Shown here piece after piece: positions 45,789 to 54,667 of a stretch of 64,000 bases of DNA. Under the pieces are notes generated by a model. That model was not told where the DNA came from and did not search any database. It saw only the letters and a list, made by a program, of their open reading frames with translations. Every line of letters starts with the position of its first letter. Within the stretch, counting starts at the first letter, position 1. Source of the DNA: VAZQ01 sp035293945 (GTDB lineage Bacteria; Pseudomonadota; Alphaproteobacteria; Rhizobiales; Xanthobacteraceae); the NCBI GenBank assembly GCA_035293945.1, contig DATGLV010000034.1:124001-188000 (forward strand), read 5' to 3'. The translations under genes were made by a program, and so were the position numbers.

Positions 45789-46924
45789 GCAATGCCTTGT
45801 CTCGCACTCCCGTCCTGAGCGACTTCCGCCGGATCGTGGTGAAGGTCGGCTCCTCGCTGTTGGTCGACGCCGCCGCCGGACGCGTGAAGCACGAATGGCT
45901 CGCTTCGCTGGCGGCGGACATTGCCGCCCTGCACCGAGAAAAGCGCGATCTCCTGGTGGTCTCATCGGGCGCCATCGCGCTCGGCCGTTCACTGCTGCGG
46001 CTACCTACTGGGCTGCTGCGGCTCGAGGACAGCCAGGCGGCGGCCGCGGTCGGCCAGATTGCGCTTGCCCGCACATGGGCGGAGGTGTTGTCGCGCCACA
46101 ACATCACGGCCGGGCAGGTGCTGGTGACCCTCCAGGACACCGAGGAGCGGCGGCGCTATCTCAACGCCCGCTCGACGATCGAGCGCCTGTTGGAATGGCG
46201 CGCCGTGCCGGTCATCAACGAAAACGACACGGTCGCAACCAACGAGATCCGTTACGGCGACAACGATCGCCTCGCCGCCCGCGTGGCCACTATGGCGAGC
46301 GCCGATCTGTTGGTGCTCCTGTCCGATATCGATGGGCTTTATGACTCCCCGCCTGGTGAAAATAGGCAGGCCAAGCTCATTCCACTGGTCGCCCAGATCA
46401 CGCCGGAAATCGAGGCCATGGCCGGAGCAGCCGGCTCCGAGCTATCGCGCGGTGGCATGCAGACCAAGATCGAGGCGGGCAAGATTGCGACCCGGGCCGG
46501 TACCCACATGGTAATCGCCTCCGGGCGGGTTCCCCACGCGCTCGATGCGATCGAACGCGGCGCAGCCTGCACTTGGTTCCTCACCGCCGCCAATCCGGTG
46601 ACGGCGCGCAAGAAATGGATCTCGGGCTCGCTCGAGCCAAAAGGTACGCTCAGCATAGACGCGGGCGCGGTGGCGGCGCTGCGTCGCGGCAAAAGCTTGC
46701 TGCCGGCCGGCGTCTTGCGGGTCGATGGCCAGTTCGCGCGCGGGGATGCGGTGATCATTCGCGGACCTGACGGCGAGGAGATCGGCCGTGGCCTGGTCGC
46801 CTATGACGCGGATGACGCAAGCCGGATCAAGGGCCGCTCGTCCGCCGATATCCTGCTGATTCTCGGCTATGTGGGACGCACCGAAATGGTTCACCGCGAC
46901 CACCTGGTGGTCGGGAGGCATTAA
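45785..46924 (+). CDS. proB: glutamate 5-kinase
   Basis: First enzyme of proline synthesis. The 379-residue protein has an amino-acid kinase domain (FRRIVVKVGSSLLVD, VVSSGAIALGR, PVINENDTVATNEIRYGDND, LSDIDGLYD) and a C-terminal PUA domain from about residue 280. ATG overlaps the obgE stop. proA, which often follows in relatives, is not here; a terminator-like hairpin comes instead. Confidence 0.97.
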   Translation: MSNALSRTPVLSDFRRIVVKVGSSLLVDAAAGRVKHEWLASLAADIAALHREKRDLLVVSSGAIALGRSLLRLPTGLLRLEDSQAAAAVGQIALARTWAEVLSRHNITAGQVLVTLQDTEERRRYLNARSTIERLLEWRAVPVINENDTVATNEIRYGDNDRLAARVATMASADLLVLLSDIDGLYDSPPGENRQAKLIPLVAQITPEIEAMAGAAGSELSRGGMQTKIEAGKIATRAGTHMVIASGRVPHALDAIERGAACTWFLTAANPVTARKKWISGSLEPKGTLSIDAGAVAALRRGKSLLPAGVLRVDGQFARGDAVIIRGPDGEEIGRGLVAYDADDASRIKGRSSADILLILGYVGRTEMVHRDHLVVGRH

Positions 46925-47026
46925 CGGTCGCGGGTCGCGGCCTGGTCGGCACCTGCGAACCGGAAGGTCCCGTCGAGCTCTCGAACCGAAAAGCCGCCCA
47001 ACAAACCAACGAGATAGCCCAAAAAG

Positions 47027-47062
47027 AGAAGACCCTGGCGCCGGGGCGGCCCAGGGTCTTTC
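47027..47062 (+). terminator. probable terminator after proB
   Basis: AAGACCCTGG and CCAGGGTCTT form a perfect 10-base stem around a GC-rich loop, followed by TTCG. The T-run is weak, so read-through is possible. Confidence 0.6.
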
Positions 47063-47162
47063 GCCGGATGGGTGAGGGGTTGGGGGGCTGGGGGGCACAC
47101 CACCCGGCGCGTCAGGACAATTCCCGAGCCGGCCGGGCGTTCCACACCGCCCGGAAATTTTT

Positions 47163-47375
47163 TCAAATTTTTTTTGTCCGCCTCCGTGTCGGGTTCCGCA
47201 GCCTTCCGGCGGCTGACCGGGCTTTGCTTTGCACGGCCAGATCGGCCGGCAAATTGACCTTGCGCCCGTCGGGGAATTCTAAATACCGCAATCGGATAGT
47301 GCCGCCCCGGCCCTCGATCACATAGCGGGTGCCAATCGAGAACCGGCTGGGAAGACGACTAACCTCAGCGCTCAT
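47163..47375 (-). CDS. small conserved hypothetical protein
   Basis: A 70-residue protein, start MSAEVSRLPSRFSIGTRYVI, then EGRGGTIRLRYLEFPDGRKV and a basic tail RNPTRRRTKKI. The pattern recalls short hypothetical proteins I associate with Rhizobiales, but no function is known and no domain name is certain. Predicted beta-rich core with a positively charged C-terminus, so nucleic-acid binding is conceivable. Ends in an A/T-rich run next to the proB terminator; convergent with proB. Confidence 0.6.
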   Translation of the reverse strand: MSAEVSRLPSRFSIGTRYVIEGRGGTIRLRYLEFPDGRKVNLPADLAVQSKARSAAGRLRNPTRRRTKKI

Positions 47376-47496
47376 CGATCTCTCCTACGCACACTACAAC
47401 TACGTGGATTGTGTGTGGGGGAGATGCCAATTCGATGACGAAACAGAGACGCCAGGGAGCGCGGTCTGTGAATTTCGTGGACGAACAAACAGGCGT

Positions 47497-48498
47497 TTAG
47501 AACGCCAATCCGTTCTCCCCGGCGAGGGCCTTTAGCGAAGTTTCCGGGCGTGCCCCCAAATGCCCGATCACCTCGGCGGCCGCCAACGCGCCCAAGCGTG
47601 CTGCAGTGCGATAGTCGGCCTCGCGCGCAAGACCCACCAGGAACCCCGCCGCAAACAGATCTCCGGCACCGGTCGCATCGACCACGCGCTCCACCGGAAA
47701 CGCAGGCACGGCCTCGGTTTCGGCGCGAGAGACCACCAGACAGCCCTTCTCGCTGCGGGTGATCACGGCCAGCCGCGCGTCCTGCCGCAGGGCGGCGAGG
47801 GCAGCCTCGAAGTCGGCCGTCTGGTACAGGCTGTGCAGCTCGCGTTCATTGGCGAAGATGATGTCGACTGCGCCGGTGCGAATGAGATCGAGGAACTCGT
47901 CGCGATGGCGGTCCACGCAGAACACGTCGGAGAGCGTGAGCGCGACCTGTCGCTCGGCTTCGTGCGCGATCTTGGCCGCCCTGAGAAAAGCCTGCTTGGC
48001 GTGCGGCGGATCCCACAAATAACCTTCAAGATAGGTGATGCCGGCGCTCGCGATCTGGTCGGCGTCGATATCGGCCGGATAAAGGTCCTGCGCGGCTCCC
48101 AAGTAAGTGTTCATGGTGCGCTCACCATCGGGGGTGACCAGCACATAGCAGCGGCCCGTGGATGGGCCGGCTGCGGCGGCCGGCGTCGTGAAGTCGACGC
48201 CGGCGGCCCGGATATCGTGGGCGAAGACGCCGCCCAGCGCGTCGCGCTTGACCTTGCCTACGAAAGCGGCCCGCGCCCCAAGGCTCGCCACGCCCACAAT
48301 AGTATTGGCCGCCGATCCTCCGGAGATCTCGACCGCCGGGCCCATGGCATCGTAGATCGCGCCTGCCCGTGCCTCATCGATCAGCGCCATCGTACCCTTG
48401 CGCATGCCGTGGCGGACCAGAAAGTCGTCCTCGGTGCGAGCGATCACATCCACGATGGCATTGCCAATGCCGACAACCTCGGTACGGAGTGTAGTCAT
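47497..48498 (-). CDS. PfkB-family carbohydrate kinase, probable adenosine kinase
   Basis: A 333-residue ribokinase/PfkB-fold enzyme: VVGIGNAIVDVIARTEDDFL at the start, EISGGSAANTIVGVASLGA (first PfkB signature region) and the catalytic DATGAGDLFAAGFLVGLA. It resembles proteins annotated as adenosine kinase in alphaproteobacteria, but sugar or nucleoside specificity cannot be set from sequence alone. Monocistronic, divergent from trpS with a repeat-bearing gap. Confidence 0.88.
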   Translation of the reverse strand: MTTLRTEVVGIGNAIVDVIARTEDDFLVRHGMRKGTMALIDEARAGAIYDAMGPAVEISGGSAANTIVGVASLGARAAFVGKVKRDALGGVFAHDIRAAGVDFTTPAAAAGPSTGRCYVLVTPDGERTMNTYLGAAQDLYPADIDADQIASAGITYLEGYLWDPPHAKQAFLRAAKIAHEAERQVALTLSDVFCVDRHRDEFLDLIRTGAVDIIFANERELHSLYQTADFEAALAALRQDARLAVITRSEKGCLVVSRAETEAVPAFPVERVVDATGAGDLFAAGFLVGLAREADYRTAARLGALAAAEVIGHLGARPETSLKALAGENGLAF

Positions 48499-48525
48499 GC
48501 GGGTTCCCTTGCGGTGACTGAAAGC

Positions 48526-48617
48526 AGCGAATAGCGAATGGCGAGCAAATTAGTGAGTAGCGAATACGGAATGGGCTGGCCACCCTCTTGGCTCTTCGCT
48601 ATTCGCTATTCGCTCTT
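48526..48617. repeat. inverted repeat of AGCGAAT units between the PfkB kinase and trpS
   Basis: AGCGAATAGCGAATGGCGAG at 48526-48545 is mirrored by a run of TTCGCTATTCGCTATTCGCT at 48595-48614; a further partial unit TAGCGAAT occurs near 48559. The arms would make a ~20-base stem around a 50-base loop just ahead of trpS. Confidence 0.75.
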
Positions 48618-48632
48618 ATCAAGGGACTGCCG

Positions 48633-49670
48633 ATGATGGTCTTCAAGGAACGCGTATTCTCCGGCGTGCAGCCGACCGGCAACCTGCACCTCGGCAACTA
48701 TCTGGGCGCCATGGTCAAGTTCGTGGCCCTGCAGGACCGCTACGATTGCATCTACTGCGTGGTCGACCTCCATGCCATCACGGTATGGCAGGACCCCGCC
48801 GAGCTGCCGCGCGCGATCCGTGAGGTGACGGCCGCCTTCATCGCTTGCGGGATCGATCCAAACAAGCACATCGTGTTCAATCAAAGCCAGGTGGCCGAAC
48901 ATGCGGAGCTCGCCTGGGTCTTCAACTGCGTGGCCCGTATGGGCTGGCTCAACCGCATGACCCAGTTCAAGGAGAAGGCCGGCAAGGACCGCGAGAACGC
49001 CTCGGTCGGGCTATATTCATACCCGACCCTGATGGCGGCCGATATTTTGGTCTACCGCGCCACCCATGTGCCGGTCGGCGAGGACCAGAAGCAGCACCTG
49101 GAGCTCTCACGCGATATCGCCCAGAAGTTCAACAATGACTTTTCGGCGTCGATCCGTGCACATGGCCACGGTGATGTGTTCTTTCCGTTGCCCGAGCCGC
49201 TCATCCAAGGCCCGGCTACGCGGGTGATGTCGCTGCGCGACGGCACAAAGAAGATGTCGAAATCCGACGCGTCCGATTACTCGCGCATCAACCTCACCGA
49301 CGATGCCGACGCCATTGCACAGAAGATCCGCAAGGCCAAGACCGATCCGGAACCGCTGCCACACGAGGAGAAGGGGCTCGAGCAGCGCCCCGAAGCCGAC
49401 AATCTGGTCGGCATCTATGCGGCGCTCGCCGACACCAGCCGCGCACAAGTGCTCGCCCAATTTGGCGGCGCGCAATTCTCCACCTTCAAGGCTGAGCTGA
49501 TCGATCTCCTGGTCGGCAAGCTTGCCCCGATCAATGCCGAGATGCGTCGTCTGATTGCAGATCCCCTTTACATCGATCAGGTTCTGGCTGATGGGGCGGC
49601 GCGGGCACAGAAGCTCGCGGCCGAAACCATGAAGGCCGTGAAGGATATCGTGGGCTTCGTGCACAGGTGA
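48633..49670 (+). CDS. trpS: tryptophanyl-tRNA synthetase
   Basis: Class I aminoacyl-tRNA synthetase of 345 residues. The HIGH-equivalent is PTGNLHLGNYLGA, the KMSKS motif is KKMSKSDASD, and VGEDQKQHLELSRDIAQKFN is conserved. Start is one of two adjacent ATGs with AAGGG upstream. Followed by usp, nfuA, tsaB and rimI in the order typical of Bradyrhizobium relatives; murJ, which usually precedes trpS there, is absent. Confidence 0.97.
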   Translation: MMVFKERVFSGVQPTGNLHLGNYLGAMVKFVALQDRYDCIYCVVDLHAITVWQDPAELPRAIREVTAAFIACGIDPNKHIVFNQSQVAEHAELAWVFNCVARMGWLNRMTQFKEKAGKDRENASVGLYSYPTLMAADILVYRATHVPVGEDQKQHLELSRDIAQKFNNDFSASIRAHGHGDVFFPLPEPLIQGPATRVMSLRDGTKKMSKSDASDYSRINLTDDADAIAQKIRKAKTDPEPLPHEEKGLEQRPEADNLVGIYAALADTSRAQVLAQFGGAQFSTFKAELIDLLVGKLAPINAEMRRLIADPLYIDQVLADGAARAQKLAAETMKAVKDIVGFVHR

Positions 49671-49800
49671 CGGCACGGCACCTCGGGATGGCGCGCTGCA
49701 AGCCGTCTTGTCGAGCGCGGCAAGGCCGTGGCAAGGTTCGCTCGACGCTACAGCGAGCCAATCGACTTGGCAGGCGATGGCTCTGCCCCGGGGAGGGCCG

Positions 49801-50295
49801 ATGAGCCTGAGGCGGCGCAGCTACGAGCCCGGCCACTCGCCCAAGTTCCTGGTCGTGATCGACGACACGCCGGAATGCGACCGGGCGCTCTACTTCGCCA
49901 GCCGGCGGGCGCTGCGCACCGGCGCCAGCGTGCTGATGCTGCGGGTCATCGAAATCCTCGACCGAAACCAGCAATGGCTCGGGGTCGCCGATATCATGCG
50001 GGCGGAAGCGCACGAGGAGGCGGGTGCGGTGCTCGACCGCTCCGCCGCGCGCGCGAGCAGCATCACCGGCGTCACACCCGAGCGGGTGATCCGCGAAGGC
50101 GAGATGGCGGAGGAAATCCTCAAGCTGATCGAGGAGGATGAGGATATCGCGCTCTTGATCCTGGCGGCCAGCACCGGGAATGAGGGTCCGGGTCCCTTGG
50201 TCTCGAGCCTCGCCAAGACGGCTGGGACGTTCCCGATCCCGGTCGCGATCGTGCCTGGCCATCTCAGCGACGAGGACCTCGAATCCATGTCGTGA
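49801..50295 (+). CDS. universal stress protein family
   Basis: A 164-residue UspA-fold protein: KFLVVIDDTPECDRALYFAS, ASVLMLRVIEI, IREGEMAEEILKLIEEDEDI, LLILAASTGNEGPGPLVSSL and FPIPVAIVPGHLSDEDL. The final G-x(9)-G-S/T-like ATP loop is only partly kept (STGNEGPGPLVSS), so nucleotide binding is uncertain. ATG with GGGGAGGG upstream. Sits between trpS and nfuA as in relatives. Confidence 0.9.
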   Translation: MSLRRRSYEPGHSPKFLVVIDDTPECDRALYFASRRALRTGASVLMLRVIEILDRNQQWLGVADIMRAEAHEEAGAVLDRSAARASSITGVTPERVIREGEMAEEILKLIEEDEDIALLILAASTGNEGPGPLVSSLAKTAGTFPIPVAIVPGHLSDEDLESMS

Positions 50296-50362
50296 ACAGG
50301 CCGGGTCGGCGGTCTTCTTGAATTTCAAGATGCCGCAGCCACTTAAGACAGAAATGGAAGCG

Positions 50363-50385
50363 ATCCTGCGACCCAGCCGCAGGAT
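50363..50385 (+). other. hairpin in the nfuA leader
   Basis: ATCCTGCG and CGCAGGAT form a perfect 8-base stem with a 7-base loop, ending 20 bases before the nfuA start codon. It could affect translation initiation; no known element was matched. Confidence 0.35.
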
Positions 50386-50405
50386 GCAAAGCGACGGAGA
50401 CCGCA

Positions 50406-50969
50406 ATGTTCATTCAGACCGAGCCCACCCCAAACCCGGCGACCATCAAGTTTCTGCCCGGGCGGGCGGTCCTTGCCCATGGAACGCTGGACATCCGCGA
50501 GAAGTCGGAAGCGAGCCAATCGCCACTGGCGGAACGGCTGTTTGCAATCGATGGTGTCGCCGGGGTTTTTTTCGGGTCCGACTTCATCTCGGTAACCAAG
50601 ACGGACGGCGAATGGCAGCAGCTCAAGCCGGCGATCCTGGGCGCCATCATGGAGCACTTCATGTCCGGTGCGCCGGTCCTGCATGCCGAGGAGCAGGCTG
50701 CCGCCACCGGCGCGGCCGGTGAGTTCTTCGCCCCAGAGGATGCGGAAACGGTCGGCATCATCAAGGATCTGATCGAAACGCGGGTGCGGCCGGCCGTTGC
50801 CAATGACGGCGGCGACATCACTTTCCGGGGCTTCCGTGAGGGCATCGTCTATCTGGACATGAAGGGGGCGTGCTCAGGCTGCCCCTCTTCGACCGCCACG
50901 CTGCGTCACGGCATCCAGAACCTGCTCCGCCATTATGTGCCGGATGTCGTGGAAGTCCGCCCCATGTAA
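50406..50969 (+). CDS. nfuA: Fe-S cluster carrier NfuA (NifU-like)
   Basis: A 187-residue Nfu protein: N-terminal Nfu_N domain (MFIQTEPTPNPATIKFLPG, VFFGSDFISVTK) and C-terminal NifU domain (GIIKDLIETRVRPAVANDGG, GACSGCPSSTATLRHG with the CxxC that holds a 4Fe-4S cluster). Delivers clusters to target proteins. Normal size. Confidence 0.96.
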   Translation: MFIQTEPTPNPATIKFLPGRAVLAHGTLDIREKSEASQSPLAERLFAIDGVAGVFFGSDFISVTKTDGEWQQLKPAILGAIMEHFMSGAPVLHAEEQAAATGAAGEFFAPEDAETVGIIKDLIETRVRPAVANDGGDITFRGFREGIVYLDMKGACSGCPSSTATLRHGIQNLLRHYVPDVVEVRPM

Positions 50970-51065
50970 GGGCGGGCCCAGAACAGATTGCAAATAAGCT
51001 CGTTTTCCAGGTGAACTAAGCGCCTTTTTCTGGCATCTGTCGTCCGTCACGTCGACTCGGACCGC

Positions 51066-51752
51066 ATGCTAGTTCTTGCCATTGACTGCGCGCTCGACGC
51101 CTGCGCGGCCGCGGTGCTTGAAAGCGAAACAGGCAGCATAGTGGCGAGCGAGACGCGCCTCATGGCGCGCGGTCACGCCGAAGCCCTAATGCCGTTGATC
51201 GCGCGCGTCATGGACGAGGCCGCCGTCGAGTTCAAGGAACTCGACCGTATCGCCGTCACGGTGGGGCCCGGCAGCTTCACAGGCTTGCGGGTTGGTATTT
51301 CGGCCGCGCGCGGCATCGCGCTCGCGGCCGGCAAGCCAGCTATCGGGGTCACCACGCTGTCGGCCCTGGCGGCTCCGCACATTGCCGAGCACGGGCAGAG
51401 CCCGGTCATGGCCGCGATCGATGCGCGGCATGAACACGTTTACGTCCAGGTGTTCGCTCCCGGCGGGCGCAGCTTGGTGCCCCCGCGGATCGCTACGCTG
51501 CGGGAGGCGGCGCGCGCGGCCGCCAGCGGAAATGCCCGTATCGTCGGCTCAGCCGCTGTCCTGGTGGCGCAGGCCTGGCCCAAGGGCGAACTGCCGCCGG
51601 TGGCGCTCGACCAGCGCGCTGCGCCCGATATCGCCTGGATTGCACGGCTCGGCGCCGCCGGCACCGACACCGGAAGCTCGCCGAGACCACTCTATCTGCG
51701 CGGTCCGGACGCCGTGCCGCAGCCCACCTCTGCCAAGCTGAAGCGTCGATGA
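51066..51752 (+). CDS. tsaB: tRNA t6A synthesis protein TsaB
   Basis: A 228-residue ASKHA-fold protein, partner of TsaD in making t6A37. MLVLAIDCALDACAAAVLE, LMPLIARVMDEA, and the hallmark VGPGSFTGLRVGISAARGIA are present. Overlaps rimI by ATGA, the standard pairing. Confidence 0.95.
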   Translation: MLVLAIDCALDACAAAVLESETGSIVASETRLMARGHAEALMPLIARVMDEAAVEFKELDRIAVTVGPGSFTGLRVGISAARGIALAAGKPAIGVTTLSALAAPHIAEHGQSPVMAAIDARHEHVYVQVFAPGGRSLVPPRIATLREAARAAASGNARIVGSAAVLVAQAWPKGELPPVALDQRAAPDIAWIARLGAAGTDTGSSPRPLYLRGPDAVPQPTSAKLKRR

Positions 51753-52270
51753 TCGATTTCATCACGACGCTGTTGGCGCGGACCGAGCCTCGCATTTCCG
51801 AGGCGACGGTGGGCGATGCCGGGGACATGGCCGCGTTGCATGCAGCATCCTTCCATCGCGGCTGGAGCGAGGACGAGTTCGAGCGGCTTCTGCTCGACCG
51901 CTTGGTCGTCGCACACCGGGTCACCATCAGTCGCCGGCTCGTGGGATTCGTCATTTCGCGCGTCATCTCCGGCGAGGCGGAGATTCTGTCGGTCGCCATC
52001 GCGGCGGCGCGACGCCGGAAGGGCCTGGCCCGGCGCATGCTCGATCTGCATCTGCGCAGACTTGCCGGGCTCGGCGCCCGCAGCGTCTTTCTCGAAGTCA
52101 ACGAGGGCAACCTGGCGGCGAACCGGCTTTATCGACGCGCCGGATTTCACCCGGTGGGCCGTCGCGAGGGCTACTATCCGAAGCTAAGCGAGAGACGCCG
52201 TGCCGGCGATTTTCCGGGGCAGGTCGACCACAGCACGGCGGCGCTGGTGTTGCGCTGCGAGCTTCCCTGA
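51749..52270 (+). CDS. rimI: ribosomal-protein-alanine N-acetyltransferase RimI
   Basis: A 173-residue GNAT: LHAASFHRGWSEDEFERLLL, ILSVAIAAARRRKGLARRML (acetyl-CoA loop), VFLEVNEGNLAANRLYRRAG and FHPVGRREGYY, all matching RimI. Acetylates the N-terminus of S18. Co-translated with tsaB. In relatives a Fur-family regulator (mur/fur) usually follows; here a cytochrome c gene does. Confidence 0.92.
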   Translation: MIDFITTLLARTEPRISEATVGDAGDMAALHAASFHRGWSEDEFERLLLDRLVVAHRVTISRRLVGFVISRVISGEAEILSVAIAAARRRKGLARRMLDLHLRRLAGLGARSVFLEVNEGNLAANRLYRRAGFHPVGRREGYYPKLSERRRAGDFPGQVDHSTAALVLRCELP

Positions 52271-52394
52271 AGTCACCCGACCGACTTTCCGCCACGTTCC
52301 GGAAGGCGTATCCTTGCGTCAGCCTGCGGCTACGAGAAACTGCGCAAAAAGCGGGAAAAGAAGCACAAAGAAACTGTCGCATGGGAGAACGCCA

Positions 52395-52760
52395 ATGAAG
52401 AGCAATATCCTCGCCTGTGTTTTTCTGCTGGCCGCGTTGCCATCGGCAGCCGCCGCGCAGAGCGCATCGGTCGCGCCTGACGCCAAAGCAACTGCGGGAC
52501 GCAACCTGTTCACGCAGCATTGCGTGGTTTGCCATGTGAAGACGCTGATCACCGCGGCCCGCACCTATGGTCCCTCCCTCTCCCGGGAATCGCTCGGCGG
52601 ACAAGAGGAGGTGTTGAGCGCCTTCATCAGCGAGGGGGATTCAAACATGCCCGGGTTCAAGTTGAGTCTGCAGCCTGACGAGATCGGGGCCATCGTCGCC
52701 TATCTGAAGACTTTGCCGGCACCGCCGCCGGGCAGCCCCGCGAATACCGCGCCGCGCTAA
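52395..52760 (+). CDS. exported class I cytochrome c
   Basis: A 121-residue periplasmic mono-haem cytochrome. Signal peptide about residues 1-21 (ending SAAAA-Q). Haem motif QHCVVCH at Cys43, Cys46, His47; probable axial Met85 in SNMPGFKLSL; C-terminal helix QPDEIGAIVAYLKTLP. The frame is open upstream but homology starts at this ATG. It is 31 bases ahead of the propeller protein and likely its electron partner. Confidence 0.92.
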   Translation: MKSNILACVFLLAALPSAAAAQSASVAPDAKATAGRNLFTQHCVVCHVKTLITAARTYGPSLSRESLGGQEEVLSAFISEGDSNMPGFKLSLQPDEIGAIVAYLKTLPAPPPGSPANTAPR

Positions 52761-52791
52761 GCGAACCAACAAGCAGTCGGAGGATCCAGCA

Positions 52792-54648
52792 ATGACCCGC
52801 ACGAGCAGACTAGGTAATTTTGCCACCGGCCTGGCATTGGGAACGGCGCTTTCGTTGATCCTGCCCGCAATGGCGGCCGCCGCCGACGGGCTCATCAGCG
52901 GCACGGTGAAATCTGCTTCGGGCGGAAGCATGGGCGGTGTGACGGTGTCGGCCAAGGCCGAGGGCACGACCATCACCACCACGGTGTTCAGCGACCAGGA
53001 CGGCGGCTACTATTTCCCGCCCCTGCCCGCCGGCAAATACCGGGTGTGGGCACAGGCGCTCGGTTTTGCGACCGCCAAGAGCGAAGCCGATTTGGCAGCA
53101 TCTCCCCGGCAAGATTTCGTCCTGCAGCCGCTCACGGATTTTGAGCAGCGCGTGCGGCAGTTGCCCGGCGATCTGATTCTTGCAGGCTTGCCGGACGCAA
53201 CTCCCGATGACCGTCGTCTCAAGCAAATCGTCCGCAATAATTGCACGAGCTGCCACACGCCGAGCTACCCGCTGCAGCATCGTTTCGACGAAACGGGATG
53301 GAACGCCGTGATCCAGACGATGAAGCAGATCAACGTCTACGGCGTTTACAAGCAAGGCGCGGAAGTCAATCCGGTGCTCAACTTCCATCAAAAGGAGCTT
53401 GCCGCCTATCTGGCGCGAGCGCGCGGGCCCGGAAATGAATTCAAGATCGTGAACCGGCCGCGTCCCACCGGCGAGGCGGCGCGCGCAGTGTTCACCGAAT
53501 ATGATGTTCCGCTCAACCCGGACCAGGCGCTCCCGGCCCCAGACCATCCGAACGACGGCAGCGATTGGACGCTCGGAACGCCATCGCGTGTCGGGTCGCT
53601 GCCGCATGATGCGGCCGCCGACTTCGACGGCAATCTGTGGTTCGCGGCCACAATGCCCAACCGCACCATGTCGGTCGGGCGTATCGATGCCAAGACCGGT
53701 GCGGTGAAGCCGTTTCGGGTCGACGCGCCGAACGGGCTTGCCGCCGTTTCCCATGGACTGATCCGCGATGACAAGGGCGTGATCTGGTTCAACGCACATC
53801 TCGGGCGCGGCAGCCTCGCCAAGATCGATCCCAAGACCGAGAAGCTCTCCGTGTACATTCCGCCAAGCGGCATGTCTCAGATCGATGGGCCGGTGACGCT
53901 CGACTTCGACGGGAACGGCAATATCTGGGCCGGCACGCAGGACGGCGTGCTGCGCTTCGATCCGGCGGCGGAGAAATTCACGGAATTCAAATCAGTGACC
54001 CCGCGTACAGCCAAGGGCGGGATCGGCACCACCTACGGCATCGCCGGCGATCGCGACGGCAATGTCTGGTGGACCCAGATGGCGTTCGACACGATCGCCA
54101 AGAGCGACGTGAAGACCGGAAAGTCGCTGGAGTGGACGCTGCCGCCGGTGGCGGAGCAGATCAAGCTTGCAACCCAGGCCGACATCAAATTCTACGACAC
54201 ATATGCGCCGACCGACATCGGCACCCCGTTCCCCTGGTCGCAAGGCCCGCGGCGGATGGGGATCGATCGTGCCACCAACGTGTTGTGGATTGCTAATTCC
54301 TGGGGCGGCAGCCTGACCCGGGTCAACACCTCGACCGGCGACATGACCTTTGTTCCGCTCCCGAACCCCGCCACTCAGCAGCCCTACGAGGCGCAGGTCG
54401 ACAAGAGCCACAATGTCTGGGTGCCGATGTGGACGACCGATCAGATCGCCAAATATGATCCCGCAAGCTCGACCTGGACCTTGTTCGACCTGCCCACGCG
54501 CGGGACTGAGGTGAGGATTGTGAATCTGCTCGAGCAGGACGGTAATAAGGAGGTCGTTTTTGCGTTTCCGCGCTCGAGCAAGGTTGCGGTCATGAAGGTG
54601 CGCAGCGAGGCGGAGCTCGCCGCCCTCAAGCAGCGCGCCCAGCCGTAA
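52792..54648 (+). CDS. exported CarboxypepD_reg / haem-c / Vgb-like beta-propeller protein
   Basis: A 618-residue exported protein with several parts. Signal peptide about 1-31; residues 33-112 a carboxypeptidase-regulatory-like beta-sandwich (ISGTVKSASGGSMGGVTVSA); a c-haem motif NNCTSCHTPSYPLQ at Cys151, Cys154, His155 followed by FDETGWNAVIQTMKQ, typical of small cytochrome domains; then about 230-610 a beta-propeller like virginiamycin B lyase/NHL/SMP-30, with repeated blades (GNLWFAATMPN, GVIWFNAH, GNGNIWAGTQDG, GNVWWTQ, HNVWVPMWTTDQIAKYD). It probably binds haem and some ligand on the propeller. Paired with the preceding cytochrome c and ended by a hairpin. True lyase activity is not implied. 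Confidence 0.85.
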   Translation: MTRTSRLGNFATGLALGTALSLILPAMAAAADGLISGTVKSASGGSMGGVTVSAKAEGTTITTTVFSDQDGGYYFPPLPAGKYRVWAQALGFATAKSEADLAASPRQDFVLQPLTDFEQRVRQLPGDLILAGLPDATPDDRRLKQIVRNNCTSCHTPSYPLQHRFDETGWNAVIQTMKQINVYGVYKQGAEVNPVLNFHQKELAAYLARARGPGNEFKIVNRPRPTGEAARAVFTEYDVPLNPDQALPAPDHPNDGSDWTLGTPSRVGSLPHDAAADFDGNLWFAATMPNRTMSVGRIDAKTGAVKPFRVDAPNGLAAVSHGLIRDDKGVIWFNAHLGRGSLAKIDPKTEKLSVYIPPSGMSQIDGPVTLDFDGNGNIWAGTQDGVLRFDPAAEKFTEFKSVTPRTAKGGIGTTYGIAGDRDGNVWWTQMAFDTIAKSDVKTGKSLEWTLPPVAEQIKLATQADIKFYDTYAPTDIGTPFPWSQGPRRMGIDRATNVLWIANSWGGSLTRVNTSTGDMTFVPLPNPATQQPYEAQVDKSHNVWVPMWTTDQIAKYDPASSTWTLFDLPTRGTEVRIVNLLEQDGNKEVVFAFPRSSKVAVMKVRSEAELAALKQRAQP

Positions 54649-54667
54649 CGGGGGCCCGATACGTCCA

